Shown piece after piece: positions 34,595 to 43,536 of a DNA stretch of 64,000 nucleotides; within the stretch, counting starts at the first letter, position 1, and the number at the start of each line of letters is the position of its first letter. Source of the DNA: Cupriavidus pauculus (GTDB lineage Bacteria; Pseudomonadota; Gammaproteobacteria; Burkholderiales; Burkholderiaceae); the NCBI RefSeq assembly GCF_022179805.1, contig NZ_BPUO01000002.1, forward strand, positions 1-64,000, in the 5' to 3' direction. Below the pieces are notes generated by a model. The model saw nothing but the letters and a program-made list of their open reading frames with translations, made no database searches and was not told the DNA's origin. The position numbers and the translations under genes were made by a program.

Positions 34595-34684
34595 GGAAGC
34601 GTGGCCGAGTGGTTTAAGGCAGCAGTCTTGAAAACTGCCGATGGGGTGACCCATCCGTGAGTTCGAATCTCACCGCTTCCGCCA
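34595..34684 (+). tRNA. tRNA-Ser (TGA anticodon)
   Basis: 90-base class II tRNA with a long variable arm (GATGGGGTGACCCATC), anticodon loop CTTGAAA (TGA), acceptor GGAAGCG/CGCTTCC and encoded CCA. Confidence 0.97.
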
Positions 34685-34694
34685 GACAAAAAAA

Positions 34695-34740
34695 TGCCGC
34701 GGCACCGCTCCAGAATGGAGAGAGGTGCCGCGGCACTTTT
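34695..34740 (+). terminator. Terminator after tRNA-Ser
   Basis: 12-bp stem TGCCGCGGCACC (34695-34706) with its complement at 34724-34735, then CTTTT. Confidence 0.85.
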
Positions 34741-34795
34741 GCTGGGCCGCCGGCCGAAGCCGGCAGTTCATTCGACCGAAATCAGTCCGTCCAAA

Positions 34796-35452
34796 TCAGT
34801 CCGATTGATACTTCGGCGAACGCGGGCCGTACAGCAGACCGTTCGGCTGCCCCGCGGACAGCAGGCGCAGGCTGGCCGTCTCGGCCACCTTGTAGGTGGC
34901 GTCGAAAGCATGGTTCATGGCTTGCGCGATGGCCGCGCCGATCAGCGCGCCGATCAGGCCGCCGCCGGCATTGCCCGAGCTTTCGTTGGTGGCCGTGGCC
35001 GAGCCCGTCCACAGGTCATTGCCCGACTTCAGGTCCACCAGCTTCGCGTTGGCCGTGACCTTCGTCACGCTGCTCAGCACCTGGTATTGCGAACCGTAGC
35101 TGGTCACCGTCACGTAGAGCGCCGCGTCGGCGCCAAAGATCTCGCGCAGCTTCGGCACCGGCACCGTGTGGATGTCGCCAGGCGTGGTCAGGCCGTTCTG
35201 GCGGAAGGTCTCGTCGACCAGCGCCACGGGCAGCACGTAGTAGCCGGCTTCAGCCAGCGGCACGGTGGCCTGCGACAGCATGCCGTACGTGGCCTTCACT
35301 TCGGGCGACTCGTTGAGCGGCGGCAGCACGACGATCGAACGCGGACGCGCCTGCTTGTACGCCGCGTAGTCGATCTGCTTCTGCGTCGCGCAACCGGCGA
35401 ACAGCATGACAGCCCCGAGGGTTGCGATATAGGTCAGAACGCGACGCATCAT
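34796..35452 (-). CDS. DUF799 family lipoprotein
   Basis: 218-residue lipoprotein with lipobox FAGC (Cys near residue 21) and the DUF799 features ARPRSIVVLPPLNESPEV and a Gly-rich GGGLIGALIGAAIAQAM segment. The Neisseria relative (GNA1162) is a surface-associated lipoprotein with a fold like the TolB N-domain or CsgG. It is the last gene of the CsgG-DUF4810-DUF799 operon, overlapping the DUF4810 gene by four bases. The complex's function is unknown. Confidence 0.88.
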   Translation of the reverse strand: MMRRVLTYIATLGAVMLFAGCATQKQIDYAAYKQARPRSIVVLPPLNESPEVKATYGMLSQATVPLAEAGYYVLPVALVDETFRQNGLTTPGDIHTVPVPKLREIFGADAALYVTVTSYGSQYQVLSSVTKVTANAKLVDLKSGNDLWTGSATATNESSGNAGGGLIGALIGAAIAQAMNHAFDATYKVAETASLRLLSAGQPNGLLYGPRSPKYQSD

Positions 35453-35874
35453 TTGGTGCTCCCTGCAGCGGCATTGTCAACTTTGGCTTCCACCTTGGCG
35501 CCAACCTTCGTGTCGACCTGCTTGTCGGTCTTCACGTTGCGCAGCAGGAAGTCCATGTACGGCGTGGCCTCCGGGAACAGCGTCTTTTCGGTCTGGAATT
35601 CCTTGACCATCTGATCGCCCTTGCCGGCGTCCAGGTAGAGCATGCCCAGTTGGGCGTGATAGCCCGGCGGCACCACGCCGCCCTTGGCCTTGATCTTCTG
35701 CAGGCCGCTTTCCAGCGCGATGATCTGCGCTTCCTTCGATTCGCCCTTGAAGTATTCGTAGACCTGGGCCTGGTAGCCCTCCCACTGGTAGATCGGTTGC
35801 GGACCTGCACACCCGGCCAGAAGGCCGGCCGCCGACAGAAACGCCGCATTGCGCAGCGTGACCCATTGCTTCAT
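35449..35874 (-). CDS. DUF4810 family lipoprotein
   Basis: 141-residue lipoprotein: signal peptide and lipobox LAGC (Cys22 or so), then YQWEGYQAQVYEYFKGE, diagnostic of DUF4810, and a TPR-like helix pair (PGYHAQLGMLYLDAGKG). The C-terminal 25 residues are Lys/Val repeats (VDTKVGAKVEAKV). Middle gene of the lipoprotein operon; start ATG at 35874. Confidence 0.88.
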   Translation of the reverse strand: MKQWVTLRNAAFLSAAGLLAGCAGPQPIYQWEGYQAQVYEYFKGESKEAQIIALESGLQKIKAKGGVVPPGYHAQLGMLYLDAGKGDQMVKEFQTEKTLFPEATPYMDFLLRNVKTDKQVDTKVGAKVEAKVDNAAAGSTK

Positions 35875-35932
35875 GGTTTTTCTCGCTTTTGTTGGTAAGG
35901 ATTGACTGCCTACTGCTTTGCTGCCTGGCTGC

Positions 35933-36616
35933 TTACTGCTGAACCGGCTTCCAGGCACCGCTTTCGATGGCATTGACCAGGTTGTTCACGGCCTCGCGCA
36001 TGGCCAGGTCCATCACCTTGCCGTTGAGCGTGGAGTCGTAGCTCGACGTGCCGCCAAAGCCGATCACTTCGCGGTTCGACAGCTTGTATTCGCCGGCGCC
36101 CTGCGTGGCGTACACGACTTCCGAGGTGTTGATATTGACGATGTTCAGGTTCACCTTGGCATAGGCCACCTGCTCGCGGCCACGGCCCAGGATGCCGAAC
36201 AGCTGCACGTCGCCCACTTCCTTGCGGCCGAATTCGGTGACATCGCCGGTCACCACGAAGTCGGCGCCCTTGAGCTTCTGCGCCTGGTTCTTGATGGCGG
36301 CTTCGCGCTTGATCTCGTCGAGGTTTTCACGCTCGAGCACGTTGAAGCGGTTGGTCTGCTGCAGATGCGTGACCAGGCTGGTCTTGGCCTGGCCACTCAG
36401 GCGGTCGATGCCGTCCGAGAACACGCCGCGCATGTAGTTCGAGCGGTTGTCGAACTTGCCCACGGCGATGGGGGTGCGCACGCCGGTATAGGGACGGCTC
36501 GCGCTTTCCACCTTCTGCACCGGCAATGCCGTCGACGACTCGGTCGCGCAGCCGGCCAGGCACAGGCTCATCGCGGCAACAATACCGGCCACGCAGCAGG
36601 TCTTCAGATTCCTCAC
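35933..36616 (-). CDS. CsgG/HfaB-family outer-membrane lipoprotein
   Basis: 227-residue lipoprotein with lipobox LAGC and the CsgG core: TPIAVGKFDNRSNYMRG, FNVLERENLDEIKREA, GADFVVTGDVTEFGR. CsgG forms the curli secretion pore in E. coli, but no curli subunit gene is here; the family also includes HfaB and the neighbours of GNA1162. The start is GTG at 36616 with GGAGG seven bases upstream. First gene of the three-lipoprotein operon. Confidence 0.88.
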   Translation of the reverse strand: MRNLKTCCVAGIVAAMSLCLAGCATESSTALPVQKVESASRPYTGVRTPIAVGKFDNRSNYMRGVFSDGIDRLSGQAKTSLVTHLQQTNRFNVLERENLDEIKREAAIKNQAQKLKGADFVVTGDVTEFGRKEVGDVQLFGILGRGREQVAYAKVNLNIVNINTSEVVYATQGAGEYKLSNREVIGFGGTSSYDSTLNGKVMDLAMREAVNNLVNAIESGAWKPVQQ

Positions 36617-36941
36617 TTCTCTTCCTCCAGAAAACGTCAAGGTTCGGCGCTATTGCCGACTCGGCAACATGCACCATGGCGCTGTACCACAGCAATAGCA
36701 AAAGGGCGAAATTCTACTGATGCAGATCAAATTTGTCAGTTTTCCATGGAAACCTGGCACCCATTACCGCCCTGATCGATATCGGAAATGTCATGCCATT
36801 GTTTAGGCAGAAATGGCATGTCCCCTACTTCAGTCGGGCATGCCTTTTCGCGTGCGCCAAAGAAAAAGCCCCGCCATCGAGGCGGGGCCAAATACTTCCG
36901 TGGAGTGTTCGTATGCGATGCCGCTCACGCGGCCGCGGCGG
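36617..36941. other. Intergenic region between the CsgG operon and the TTT receptor
   Basis: No supported gene. It holds the CsgG operon promoter region, a perfect inverted repeat CATGCCATT (36792-36800)/AATGGCATG (36812-36820), and the terminator of the leftward gudD-receptor operon. Confidence 0.6.
36863..36888 (-). terminator. Terminator of the gudD-receptor operon
   Basis: On the minus strand GCCCCGCC pairs with GGCGGGGC (36868-36875 and 36881-36888), followed by five Ts. Confidence 0.88.
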
Positions 36942-37970
36942 TCATTCCGCCGTGATCTTGCCCTGCTCGATCACCGTCTTCCAACGCTTCAGTTCCTGGT
37001 TCTCGAACTCGGTGAACTGCTCCGGCGTGTTGGCCACCACCTCGAAGCCCTGCTCGTTGAGCTTCTTCTGCATGCCCGCGTCCTTCAGTGCGCTGACGAT
37101 GGCGCCATGCAGGCGGGTCTTCACGTCGGCCGGCAGGCCCTTCGGCGCGGCCACACCTTGCCACGAATAGACTTCCACGTCCTTGACGCCGCCCTCCACC
37201 ATGGTCGGCACGTTGGGCAATACCGACGAGCGCTTGTCGGCGGTCACGGCCAGCGCCTTGAGCTTGCCCGTGCGGATGTGCTGCAGCACGGCGTTGATAT
37301 TCTGGAACGACACGTCCACCTGGCCGGCCAGCAGGTCGGAGATGGCCGGCGCACCGCCCTTGTACGGCACGTGCAGTCCTTCGGTACCGCTCTTCTGCCA
37401 GAACAGCGCGGCGGTCAGGTGATCGGACGAACCGGCACCCGAGCTGGCAAACGACACCTTGCCCGGATTCTTCTTCATGTAGGCCACCAGCTCCTGCAGC
37501 GACTTGACCGGGAAGTTCGGATTGGCCACCAGCACGTTCGGGGCGCGCACGGCCACCGTCAGCAGGTCGAAGTCCTTGGCCGGATCGTATTGCAGGTTCT
37601 TCTGCAGGAACGGATTCACGGCGAACACGCCGATCGATGCGACGAGCATCGTGTAGCCATCGGCCGGCGCGCGCTTGACGAACGTGGCGCCGATCGCGCC
37701 GGTGGCACCGGGACGATTGTCCACCACGAACGGCTGGCCCAGCTTCTCGTTGAGGGGCGCCGCCAGCAGGCGTGCGATGGTGTCGGTGGACCCGCCGGCC
37801 GGGAACGGCACCACGACGGAAACCGCGCGTTGCGGCCAGGCCGTGCCCGATGCGATGGCGGCGCCGCTGACCGTGATGCCGGCCGCCAGCGCGACGGCCA
37901 TGCCGCCAATGCGGCGCAGCCATGTGGATACGAAAGGCGCGCGCGGGGCGGCCGTGAACGAGTGGACCAT
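36942..37970 (-). CDS. TTT-family periplasmic receptor (TctC/Bug type)
   Basis: 342-residue solute-binding protein of the tripartite tricarboxylate family. A long N-terminus with a hydrophobic signal segment precedes the Bug core: VSVVVPFPAGGSTDTIAR, then VDNRPGATGAIGA and HVPYKGGAPAISDLLAGQVD. It follows gudD by 98 bases, which suggests it binds an aldarate. No TctA or TctB membrane gene is adjacent, which is usual for the many orphan receptors of Cupriavidus and relatives. Confidence 0.92.
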   Translation of the reverse strand: MVHSFTAAPRAPFVSTWLRRIGGMAVALAAGITVSGAAIASGTAWPQRAVSVVVPFPAGGSTDTIARLLAAPLNEKLGQPFVVDNRPGATGAIGATFVKRAPADGYTMLVASIGVFAVNPFLQKNLQYDPAKDFDLLTVAVRAPNVLVANPNFPVKSLQELVAYMKKNPGKVSFASSGAGSSDHLTAALFWQKSGTEGLHVPYKGGAPAISDLLAGQVDVSFQNINAVLQHIRTGKLKALAVTADKRSSVLPNVPTMVEGGVKDVEVYSWQGVAAPKGLPADVKTRLHGAIVSALKDAGMQKKLNEQGFEVVANTPEQFTEFENQELKRWKTVIEQGKITAE

Positions 37971-38068
37971 TTGTTGTCTCCTGCTTATGACGAAAGCTGT
38001 TTATGTTTCTTTGGGGGCGACGGCCCCGTGGCGGTTCCGTCGCGGTAATGCAGGCTGCCGGCGTCCGG

Positions 38069-39418
38069 TCAGCGCACCATGCAAGGCATCTTGTTGTTGA
38101 ACTTCCAGTTCGGGATCAGGAATTGCATGGCGATCGCGTCGTCTCGCGCGCCAAGGCCCTTTTCCTGATAGAGACGGTTGGCGCGCGCCAGCGCATCCAT
38201 GTCCAGTTCCACGCCCAGGCCCGGGGTCTTCGGCACCTGCACCAGCCCGCCCTCGATCTTCAGCGGATCGCGCGTCAGTTGTTCGCCGTCCTGCCAGATC
38301 CAGTGCGTGTCGATGGCGGTGACACGGCCCGGCGCGGCGGCGGCCACGTGCGTGAACATCGCCAGCGAGATGTCGAAGTGGTTGTTCGAATGCGAGCCCC
38401 ACGTCAGGCCCCATTCCGAGCACATCTGCGCCACGCGCACCGAACCCTGCATGGTCCAGAAATGCGGGTCGGCCAGCGGAATGTCCACCGATTGCAGGCG
38501 CACGGCGTGGCCCATCTGGCGCCAGTCCGTGGCTACCATGTTGGTGGCAGTAGGCAGGCCCGTGGCGGCGCGGAATTCGGCCATGATCTCGCGGCCCGAG
38601 TAACCGTCCTCGGCACCGCACGGGTCTTCGGCGTAGGCCAGGATGCCATGCTTGTCGCGGCACAGGCGGATGGCGTCCTTCAGCAGCCAGCCGCCGTTCG
38701 GATCCAGCGTGACGCGCGCCTTCGGAAAACGCTCGTGCAGCGCGAGAATCGCTTCCATTTCCTCGTCGCCGCTCAGCACGCCGCCCTTGAGCTTGAAGTC
38801 GTTGAAGCCGTAGCGCTCGTAGGCGGCTTCGGCCAGGCGCACCACGCCCTTGGCGTCCATGGCCACTTCGTTGCGCACGCGGAACCATGCGTTGTCGGCA
38901 CCCGGTTCGGTGCGGTAGCCGAGCGTGGTCTTGTTGCGGTCGCCCACGTAGAACAGGTAGCCCAGCATCTCCACGGCGTCGCGCTGCTGGCCTTCGCCCA
39001 GCAGCGCGGCCACGGGCACCTGCAGGTGTTTGCCCAGCAGGTCCAGCAGCGCGGCTTCCAGCGCGGTGACGGCGTGGATCGTGATACGCAGGTCGAACGT
39101 CTGCAGGCCACGGCCGCCGGCGTCGCGGCTGGCAAACTGCTCGCGCACGCGGTTCAGGATCGACAGGTACTGGCCGATGCCCTGCCCCACCACCAGCGGA
39201 CGGGCGTCTTCCAGCGTCTGGCGGATACTTTCGCCGCCGGGCACTTCGCCCACACCGGTATTGCCCGCGCTGTCCTTGAGGATCACGATGTTGCGGGTGA
39301 AATAAGGGCCATGCGCACCCGACAGGTTCATCAGCATGCTGTCGTGGCCCGCCACGGGCACCACGGTCAGTTCGGTCACGACGGGCGTCGCGCCCACGGC
39401 TTGGGAAATTGCGTTCAT
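38069..39418 (-). CDS. gudD: Glucarate dehydratase
   Basis: Enolase-superfamily enzyme that dehydrates D-glucarate (or L-idarate) to 5-dehydro-4-deoxy-D-glucarate. At 449 residues it has the GudD length. Visible elements: the N-terminal lid ([22 protein letters not shown]), the KxK base pair in [10 protein letters not shown], the metal ligands in VTLDPNGGW, and the late His in GSHSNNHFD. The ATG at 39418 is preceded by GGAGA; the 51 upstream in-frame codons run into the promoter. It leads the gudD-receptor operon and is divergent from the GntR regulator. Confidence 0.93.
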   Translation of the reverse strand: MNAISQAVGATPVVTELTVVPVAGHDSMLMNLSGAHGPYFTRNIVILKDSAGNTGVGEVPGGESIRQTLEDARPLVVGQGIGQYLSILNRVREQFASRDAGGRGLQTFDLRITIHAVTALEAALLDLLGKHLQVPVAALLGEGQQRDAVEMLGYLFYVGDRNKTTLGYRTEPGADNAWFRVRNEVAMDAKGVVRLAEAAYERYGFNDFKLKGGVLSGDEEMEAILALHERFPKARVTLDPNGGWLLKDAIRLCRDKHGILAYAEDPCGAEDGYSGREIMAEFRAATGLPTATNMVATDWRQMGHAVRLQSVDIPLADPHFWTMQGSVRVAQMCSEWGLTWGSHSNNHFDISLAMFTHVAAAAPGRVTAIDTHWIWQDGEQLTRDPLKIEGGLVQVPKTPGLGVELDMDALARANRLYQEKGLGARDDAIAMQFLIPNWKFNNKMPCMVR

Positions 39419-39525
39419 TGGATGGTCTCCGAGTCCTGGCCCGTTCCGGGTATCGATATAGGCGGCCGGGATCGCGCTCCCCCAAAAATGTGCGGAAATG
39501 CGCCCTGCTGTCTTCTGCTCATACG

Positions 39526-39537
39526 CTAATATATTAG
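39526..39537. promoter_or_regulatory. 12-bp perfect palindrome in the gudD promoter region
   Basis: CTAATATATTAG, 108 bases upstream of the gudD start. It may include the -10 element of gudD (TAATAT on the minus strand) or be a separate operator. Confidence 0.35.
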
Positions 39538-39610
39538 TCGACCAGTGCTTGCGCTGCTGTCGTGCTGCCACAACGGTTGAACGCCTGCAAGTTCCTGTGC
39601 GTTATCGGTC

Positions 39611-39637
39611 GTCGTATGACTTATGACGCAGTATAAT
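39611..39637 (+). promoter_or_regulatory. Promoter and operator of the GntR regulator
   Basis: The palindromic site GTCGTATGAC (39611-39620) lies over the expected -35 position, and TATAAT is at 39632-39637. This fits negative autoregulation by the gene's own product and is the best copy of the motif shared with the udh, porin and dehydrogenase promoters. Confidence 0.5.
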
Positions 39638-39709
39638 GAGCGCATACCTGCGCGGTCAACAATGCCGCCGTCAGGGTCATCCCCACATTGGTTCCAACAC
39701 CTGCCCGCC

Positions 39710-40459
39710 ATGTCCAACGCTTCGATGACTTCGCCCGCTCCCCTGCGCCGCCGTGGCCGCACGCTTGCCGAAGAAGTGGTCGGCAACCTGTCCGAGAGCA
39801 TCCAGCAGGGCCAGCTCAAGCCGGGCGACAAGCTCCCGACCGAATCCGAAATCATGGCCACGCTTGGCGTGAGCCGCACCGTGGTGCGCGAAGCGCTGTC
39901 GCGGCTGCAGGCCAGCGGCATGGTGGAAACGCGCCATGGCATCGGCACCTTCGTGCTGAACCGCCCTGCCGAGAGCCAGTCGCCGTTCCGCATCGATCCG
40001 TCCGCGATGGTCACCGCCATGGACGTGCTGGCGATGCTGGAATTCCGCGTTAGTCTTGAGGCCGAAGCCGCCAGCCTGGCTGCCACGCGCCGCAGCGACG
40101 ACCAGCTGCGCGCCATGCGCCGCGCGCTCGACGACATGAAGCGCAATGCCGCCGAAGGCAACGACGCGGTGGCATCCGACTTCGAATTCCACCTGTCGAT
40201 TGCGCGCGCCACCGGCAACCGCTATTTCACGGACATCATGGGTCACCTGGGTACGATGGTGATCCCGCGCAGCCGGCTCCAGGTGAGCCAGCCCGAGCGC
40301 GAGCAGTATCTGGAGCGCGTGAATTTCGAGCACGAGAGCATTTTCGATGCGATCGAGCGACGTGATCCGGAAGCCGCAAAGGCCGCGATGCGGATGCACC
40401 TGACCAACAGCCGCGAACGCCTGCGCAAGGCGTCGGCCATGGCCGGAACGCCCGCCTGA
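39710..40459 (+). CDS. FadR-subfamily GntR regulator, probable uronate/aldarate repressor
   Basis: 249-residue transcription factor: N-terminal winged helix (GDKLPTESEIMATLGVSRTVVREALSRLQASGMV, about residues 36-70) and C-terminal FCD domain whose metal or ligand His sits in SDFEFHLSIARATGN. Start at 39710 is preferred because upstream in-frame codons overlap a TATAAT promoter. It is divergent from gudD and adjacent to the semialdehyde dehydrogenase. FCD regulators of sugar-acid genes usually repress until the ligand binds; which sugar acid acts here is not known. Confidence 0.9.
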   Translation: MSNASMTSPAPLRRRGRTLAEEVVGNLSESIQQGQLKPGDKLPTESEIMATLGVSRTVVREALSRLQASGMVETRHGIGTFVLNRPAESQSPFRIDPSAMVTAMDVLAMLEFRVSLEAEAASLAATRRSDDQLRAMRRALDDMKRNAAEGNDAVASDFEFHLSIARATGNRYFTDIMGHLGTMVIPRSRLQVSQPEREQYLERVNFEHESIFDAIERRDPEAAKAAMRMHLTNSRERLRKASAMAGTPA

Positions 40460-40520
40460 CGGCCATGCATCGCCCCACTGATACCCGTGCGGGCGATGCG
40501 GTTGCGAGCCGCCCCGCGAT

Positions 40521-40555
40521 GTCATATGATGTCTTACGACAAGTTGTTCTACGAT
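40521..40555 (+). promoter_or_regulatory. Tandem operator-like sites upstream of the semialdehyde dehydrogenase
   Basis: GTCATATGAT (40521-40530) and GTCTTACGAC (40531-40540) abut each other and each match GTCRTAYGAC closely. A -10-like TACGAT follows at 40550-40555, the same hexamer as in the proposed porin promoter. Confidence 0.45.
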
Positions 40556-40671
40556 AAATCCCGGGCGAGACTCACTGCAGCAGCAATCTCCGGCGGCCAC
40601 CCTTGGCTGCCTTTTGCCTTGCGTGACGGTGTTCTGGCCGTCCCTTTCACATTCCCGCAGGACCCAAGATC

Positions 40672-42249
40672 ATGACGATGACTGGCGAAATGCTGATCGG
40701 CGCCACCGCCGCTCGCGGCACCGAAGACACTTTTTATGGCATCAACCCGGCCACTGGCGAAAAGCTGGAGCCTGCCTACCAGGGCAGCACCGCGGCCGAT
40801 GTGGACCGTGCCTGCGCACTGGCCGAAGCCGCCTTCGACACCTATCGCGCCACCTCGCCCGAGCAGCGCGCCACGTTCCTGGAAGCGATTGCCACCGGAC
40901 TCGAAGCCCTCGGTGACGAACTGATCCAGCGCGCGCATCAGGAAACCGCACTGCCGATCGCCCGCCTGCAAGGCGAGCGCGGCCGCACCGCCGGCCAGCT
41001 GCGTCTATTCGCACGCGTGCTGCGCGACGGCCGCTGGCAAGGCGCCACGCTCGACAGCGCCCTGCCCGAGCGTACGCCGCCGCGCCCCGACCTGCGCATG
41101 CAACGCATCGCCGTGGGTCCGGTCGCCGTGTTCGGCGCCAGCAACTTCCCGCTGGCCTTCTCGGTGGCGGGTGGCGATACCGCGTCGGCACTGGCCGCCG
41201 GTTGCCCGGTCGTCGCCAAGGCGCACCCGGCGCACCCCGGCACGTCCGAGCTGGTGGGCCGCGTGATCCAGAAGGCCGTGGCTGATGCCGGCCTGCCCGA
41301 AGGCGTGTTCTCGCTGGTGCAAGGCGTGGGCAACGCCATTGGCACGGCGCTGGTGGCTCATCCGGTCATCCAGGCCGTGGGCTTCACGGGTTCGCGCGCC
41401 GGCGGCCTGGCACTGATGAACGTGGCCAACAGCCGCGCGGTGCCGATCCCCGTCTACGCGGAAATGAGCAGCATCAACCCGGTGTACCTGCTGCCCGAGG
41501 CGCTGAACGCACGCGGCGAGCAGATTGCCCGTGACCTGATCGACTCGCTGGTGATGGGCGTGGGTCAGTTCTGCACGAACCCGGGCCTGCTGCTGGCCAT
41601 CGAAGGCCCGGCGCTGGAAAAATTCCGCGCCACGGCGCACACCGCGCTGACCGGCAAGCCGGCCGCCACGATGCTGACGCCGGGCATCCATGCCGCCTTC
41701 GAACGCGGTGTGGCCCAGTTGTCGGAAATCTCCGGCCTGACGCGCGCCGCCTGCGGCGTGGACGCCACCGGCCCGAACCAGGCCCGCCCGGTGTTCTTCG
41801 AAACCTCGGCCGACAAGTTCGTGGCCGACCACCGCATGCACGCCGAAGTCTTCGGCCCGTCGACCGTGCTGGTCGTCTGCAAGGACGCCGACGCACTGGT
41901 TGCAGTCACGCGCATCCTGGAAGGCCAGCTCACGGCCACGGTGCAAGCCGATGCCGGCGACCACGCCGTTGCCGCCAAGCTGCTGCCGGCGCTGGAACGC
42001 AAGGTTGGCCGTATCCTGTTCAACGGCTACCCGACCGGTGTGGAAGTCTGCTTCGCGATGGTTCACGGCGGCCCGTTCCCGGCCACGTCGGATACGCGCA
42101 CCACGTCGGTGGGCACCACCGCGCTGGATCGCTTCCTGCGCCCGGTCTGCTATCAGAACGTGCCGGCCGGCCTGCTGCCGGAAGTGCTGAAGGATGGCAA
42201 TCCGCTCAAGGCCTGGCGCCTGAAGGACGGCGAGCTCGGCCACGCCTGA
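40672..42249 (+). CDS. 2-Oxoglutarate semialdehyde (2,5-dioxopentanoate) dehydrogenase, NADP+ type
   Basis: 525-residue aldehyde dehydrogenase of the long KGSADH class. Catalytic Cys is in GVGQFCTNPGLL and the general-base Glu in PVYAEMSSINPV; the nucleotide turn is GFTGSRAGG. It oxidises the semialdehyde formed from 5-dehydro-4-deoxyglucarate to 2-oxoglutarate, the last step of the oxidative aldarate route. Position next to the regulator and gudD supports this over other aldehydes. Terminator follows. Confidence 0.9.
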   Translation: MTMTGEMLIGATAARGTEDTFYGINPATGEKLEPAYQGSTAADVDRACALAEAAFDTYRATSPEQRATFLEAIATGLEALGDELIQRAHQETALPIARLQGERGRTAGQLRLFARVLRDGRWQGATLDSALPERTPPRPDLRMQRIAVGPVAVFGASNFPLAFSVAGGDTASALAAGCPVVAKAHPAHPGTSELVGRVIQKAVADAGLPEGVFSLVQGVGNAIGTALVAHPVIQAVGFTGSRAGGLALMNVANSRAVPIPVYAEMSSINPVYLLPEALNARGEQIARDLIDSLVMGVGQFCTNPGLLLAIEGPALEKFRATAHTALTGKPAATMLTPGIHAAFERGVAQLSEISGLTRAACGVDATGPNQARPVFFETSADKFVADHRMHAEVFGPSTVLVVCKDADALVAVTRILEGQLTATVQADAGDHAVAAKLLPALERKVGRILFNGYPTGVEVCFAMVHGGPFPATSDTRTTSVGTTALDRFLRPVCYQNVPAGLLPEVLKDGNPLKAWRLKDGELGHA

Positions 42250-42269
42250 TCGGCTGACGCGCTCCCATG

Positions 42270-42297
42270 AAAAAGGCCACCCGAGGGTGGCCTTTTT
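42270..42297. terminator. Terminator between the dehydrogenase and the osmolyte transporter
   Basis: AAAAAGGCCACCC pairs with GGGTGGCCTTTTT around a GA loop; works on both strands between these convergent genes. Confidence 0.9.
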
Positions 42298-42315
42298 TTT
42301 ATTGCGCAGCGCGGA

Positions 42316-43536
42316 TCAAGCCGCGGCGCGTTCCTTTGCAGGCGTCGGCGCAGCGGCCGGTGCCAGCGTGGCAACCGGCGAACTGGCCGGCGGCTGGATC
42401 ACTGGCGCCGTGCCGCGCGAGCGGCCCGAGCTCAGGTAGTCGGCAATCGACTCCTGCGTGACCTCGCCCAGGTAGACGCCATCGCCGTCGATCACGGGCA
42501 GCCAGCTCGTGTTGTGCTGGTACATGCGCGACAGCACGATGCGCAGGTGCTCGTCGAACGCCGCCGTCGTCGTGAACTGGCGCATGACCTCGGCGCAGGT
42601 GCCGCCCTTGGCCAGCGCGTTACGCACATCGCGACGCGTCACATAGCCCAGCGCGCGCTGCGCGTCGTCCACCACGGGCAGGTGCCGCACATCGGCATCG
42701 TCCATCACGCCGAAGGCGTCAGCCAGCGACATGTCGGGACGGCAGCTCGGCGGCAGTGTGGCCGCGTCGCCCGCACGCACCAGCAGCAGACGCTTGAGCG
42801 TGTTGTCGTGGCCCACGAATGCCTGCACGAAATCATCCGCCGGATGCGCGAGCAGCGCGTCCGGGTGATCGAACTGCACGAGCCGGCCGCCACGGAACAC
42901 GGCCACCTTGTCGCCCAGCTTGATCGCCTCGTCGATGTCGTGCGACACCATGATCACGGTCTTGCCAAGCTGGCGCTGCATCTGGAAAAACTCGTTCTGG
43001 ATGCTCTCGCGGTTGATCGGGTCCACCGCGCCGAACGGCTCGTCCATCAGCAGCACGGGCGCGTCGGCCGCCAGCGCGCGGATCACGCCAATACGCTGCT
43101 GCTGCCCGCCGGACAGCTCGCGCGGATAGCGCTTGAGCATCTTGTCCGGGTCAAGCTGCACCATGCGGATCAGCTCGCGCGCCCGCTCGCGGCATTGCTT
43201 CTTGTCCCAGCCCAGCAGGCGTGGCACGACCATAATGTTTTCCTCGATGGTCATGTTCGGGAACAGGCCGATCTGCTGGATCACGTAGCCGATCTTGCGG
43301 CGCAGCGCCACGCCATCGATGCCAGTCGTATCCTCGCCGTCGATGCGCACGGTGCCCGACGTCGGCTGGATCAGCCGGTTGATCATCTTGAGCGTGGTGG
43401 TCTTGCCGCAGCCCGAAGGCCCCAGGAAAACGCAGATCTCGCCACGCGGCACGGTCATGCTGACCTCGTTGACGGCGCGCACTTCGGTGCCGTCCTTCTG
43501 CGGGAAAGCCTTGGTGAGTTTGTCGAGTTCGATCAT
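42316..43536 (-). CDS. Osmolyte ABC transporter ATP-binding protein with CBS domains (OpuCA/OsmV type)
   Basis: 406-residue ATPase: Walker A GPSGCGKTT (39-47), signature LSGGQQQRIGV, Walker B VLLMDEPFGAVDP, then two CBS domains (DDADVRHLPVVDD and NTSWLPVIDGDG) that sense ionic strength in OpuA-like systems. A Pro/Ala tail ends it. The ATG at 43536 overlaps the permease stop (ATGA). Substrate class is quaternary amines such as glycine betaine, by family. Confidence 0.92.
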   Translation of the reverse strand: MIELDKLTKAFPQKDGTEVRAVNEVSMTVPRGEICVFLGPSGCGKTTTLKMINRLIQPTSGTVRIDGEDTTGIDGVALRRKIGYVIQQIGLFPNMTIEENIMVVPRLLGWDKKQCRERARELIRMVQLDPDKMLKRYPRELSGGQQQRIGVIRALAADAPVLLMDEPFGAVDPINRESIQNEFFQMQRQLGKTVIMVSHDIDEAIKLGDKVAVFRGGRLVQFDHPDALLAHPADDFVQAFVGHDNTLKRLLLVRAGDAATLPPSCRPDMSLADAFGVMDDADVRHLPVVDDAQRALGYVTRRDVRNALAKGGTCAEVMRQFTTTAAFDEHLRIVLSRMYQHNTSWLPVIDGDGVYLGEVTQESIADYLSSGRSRGTAPVIQPPASSPVATLAPAAAPTPAKERAAA

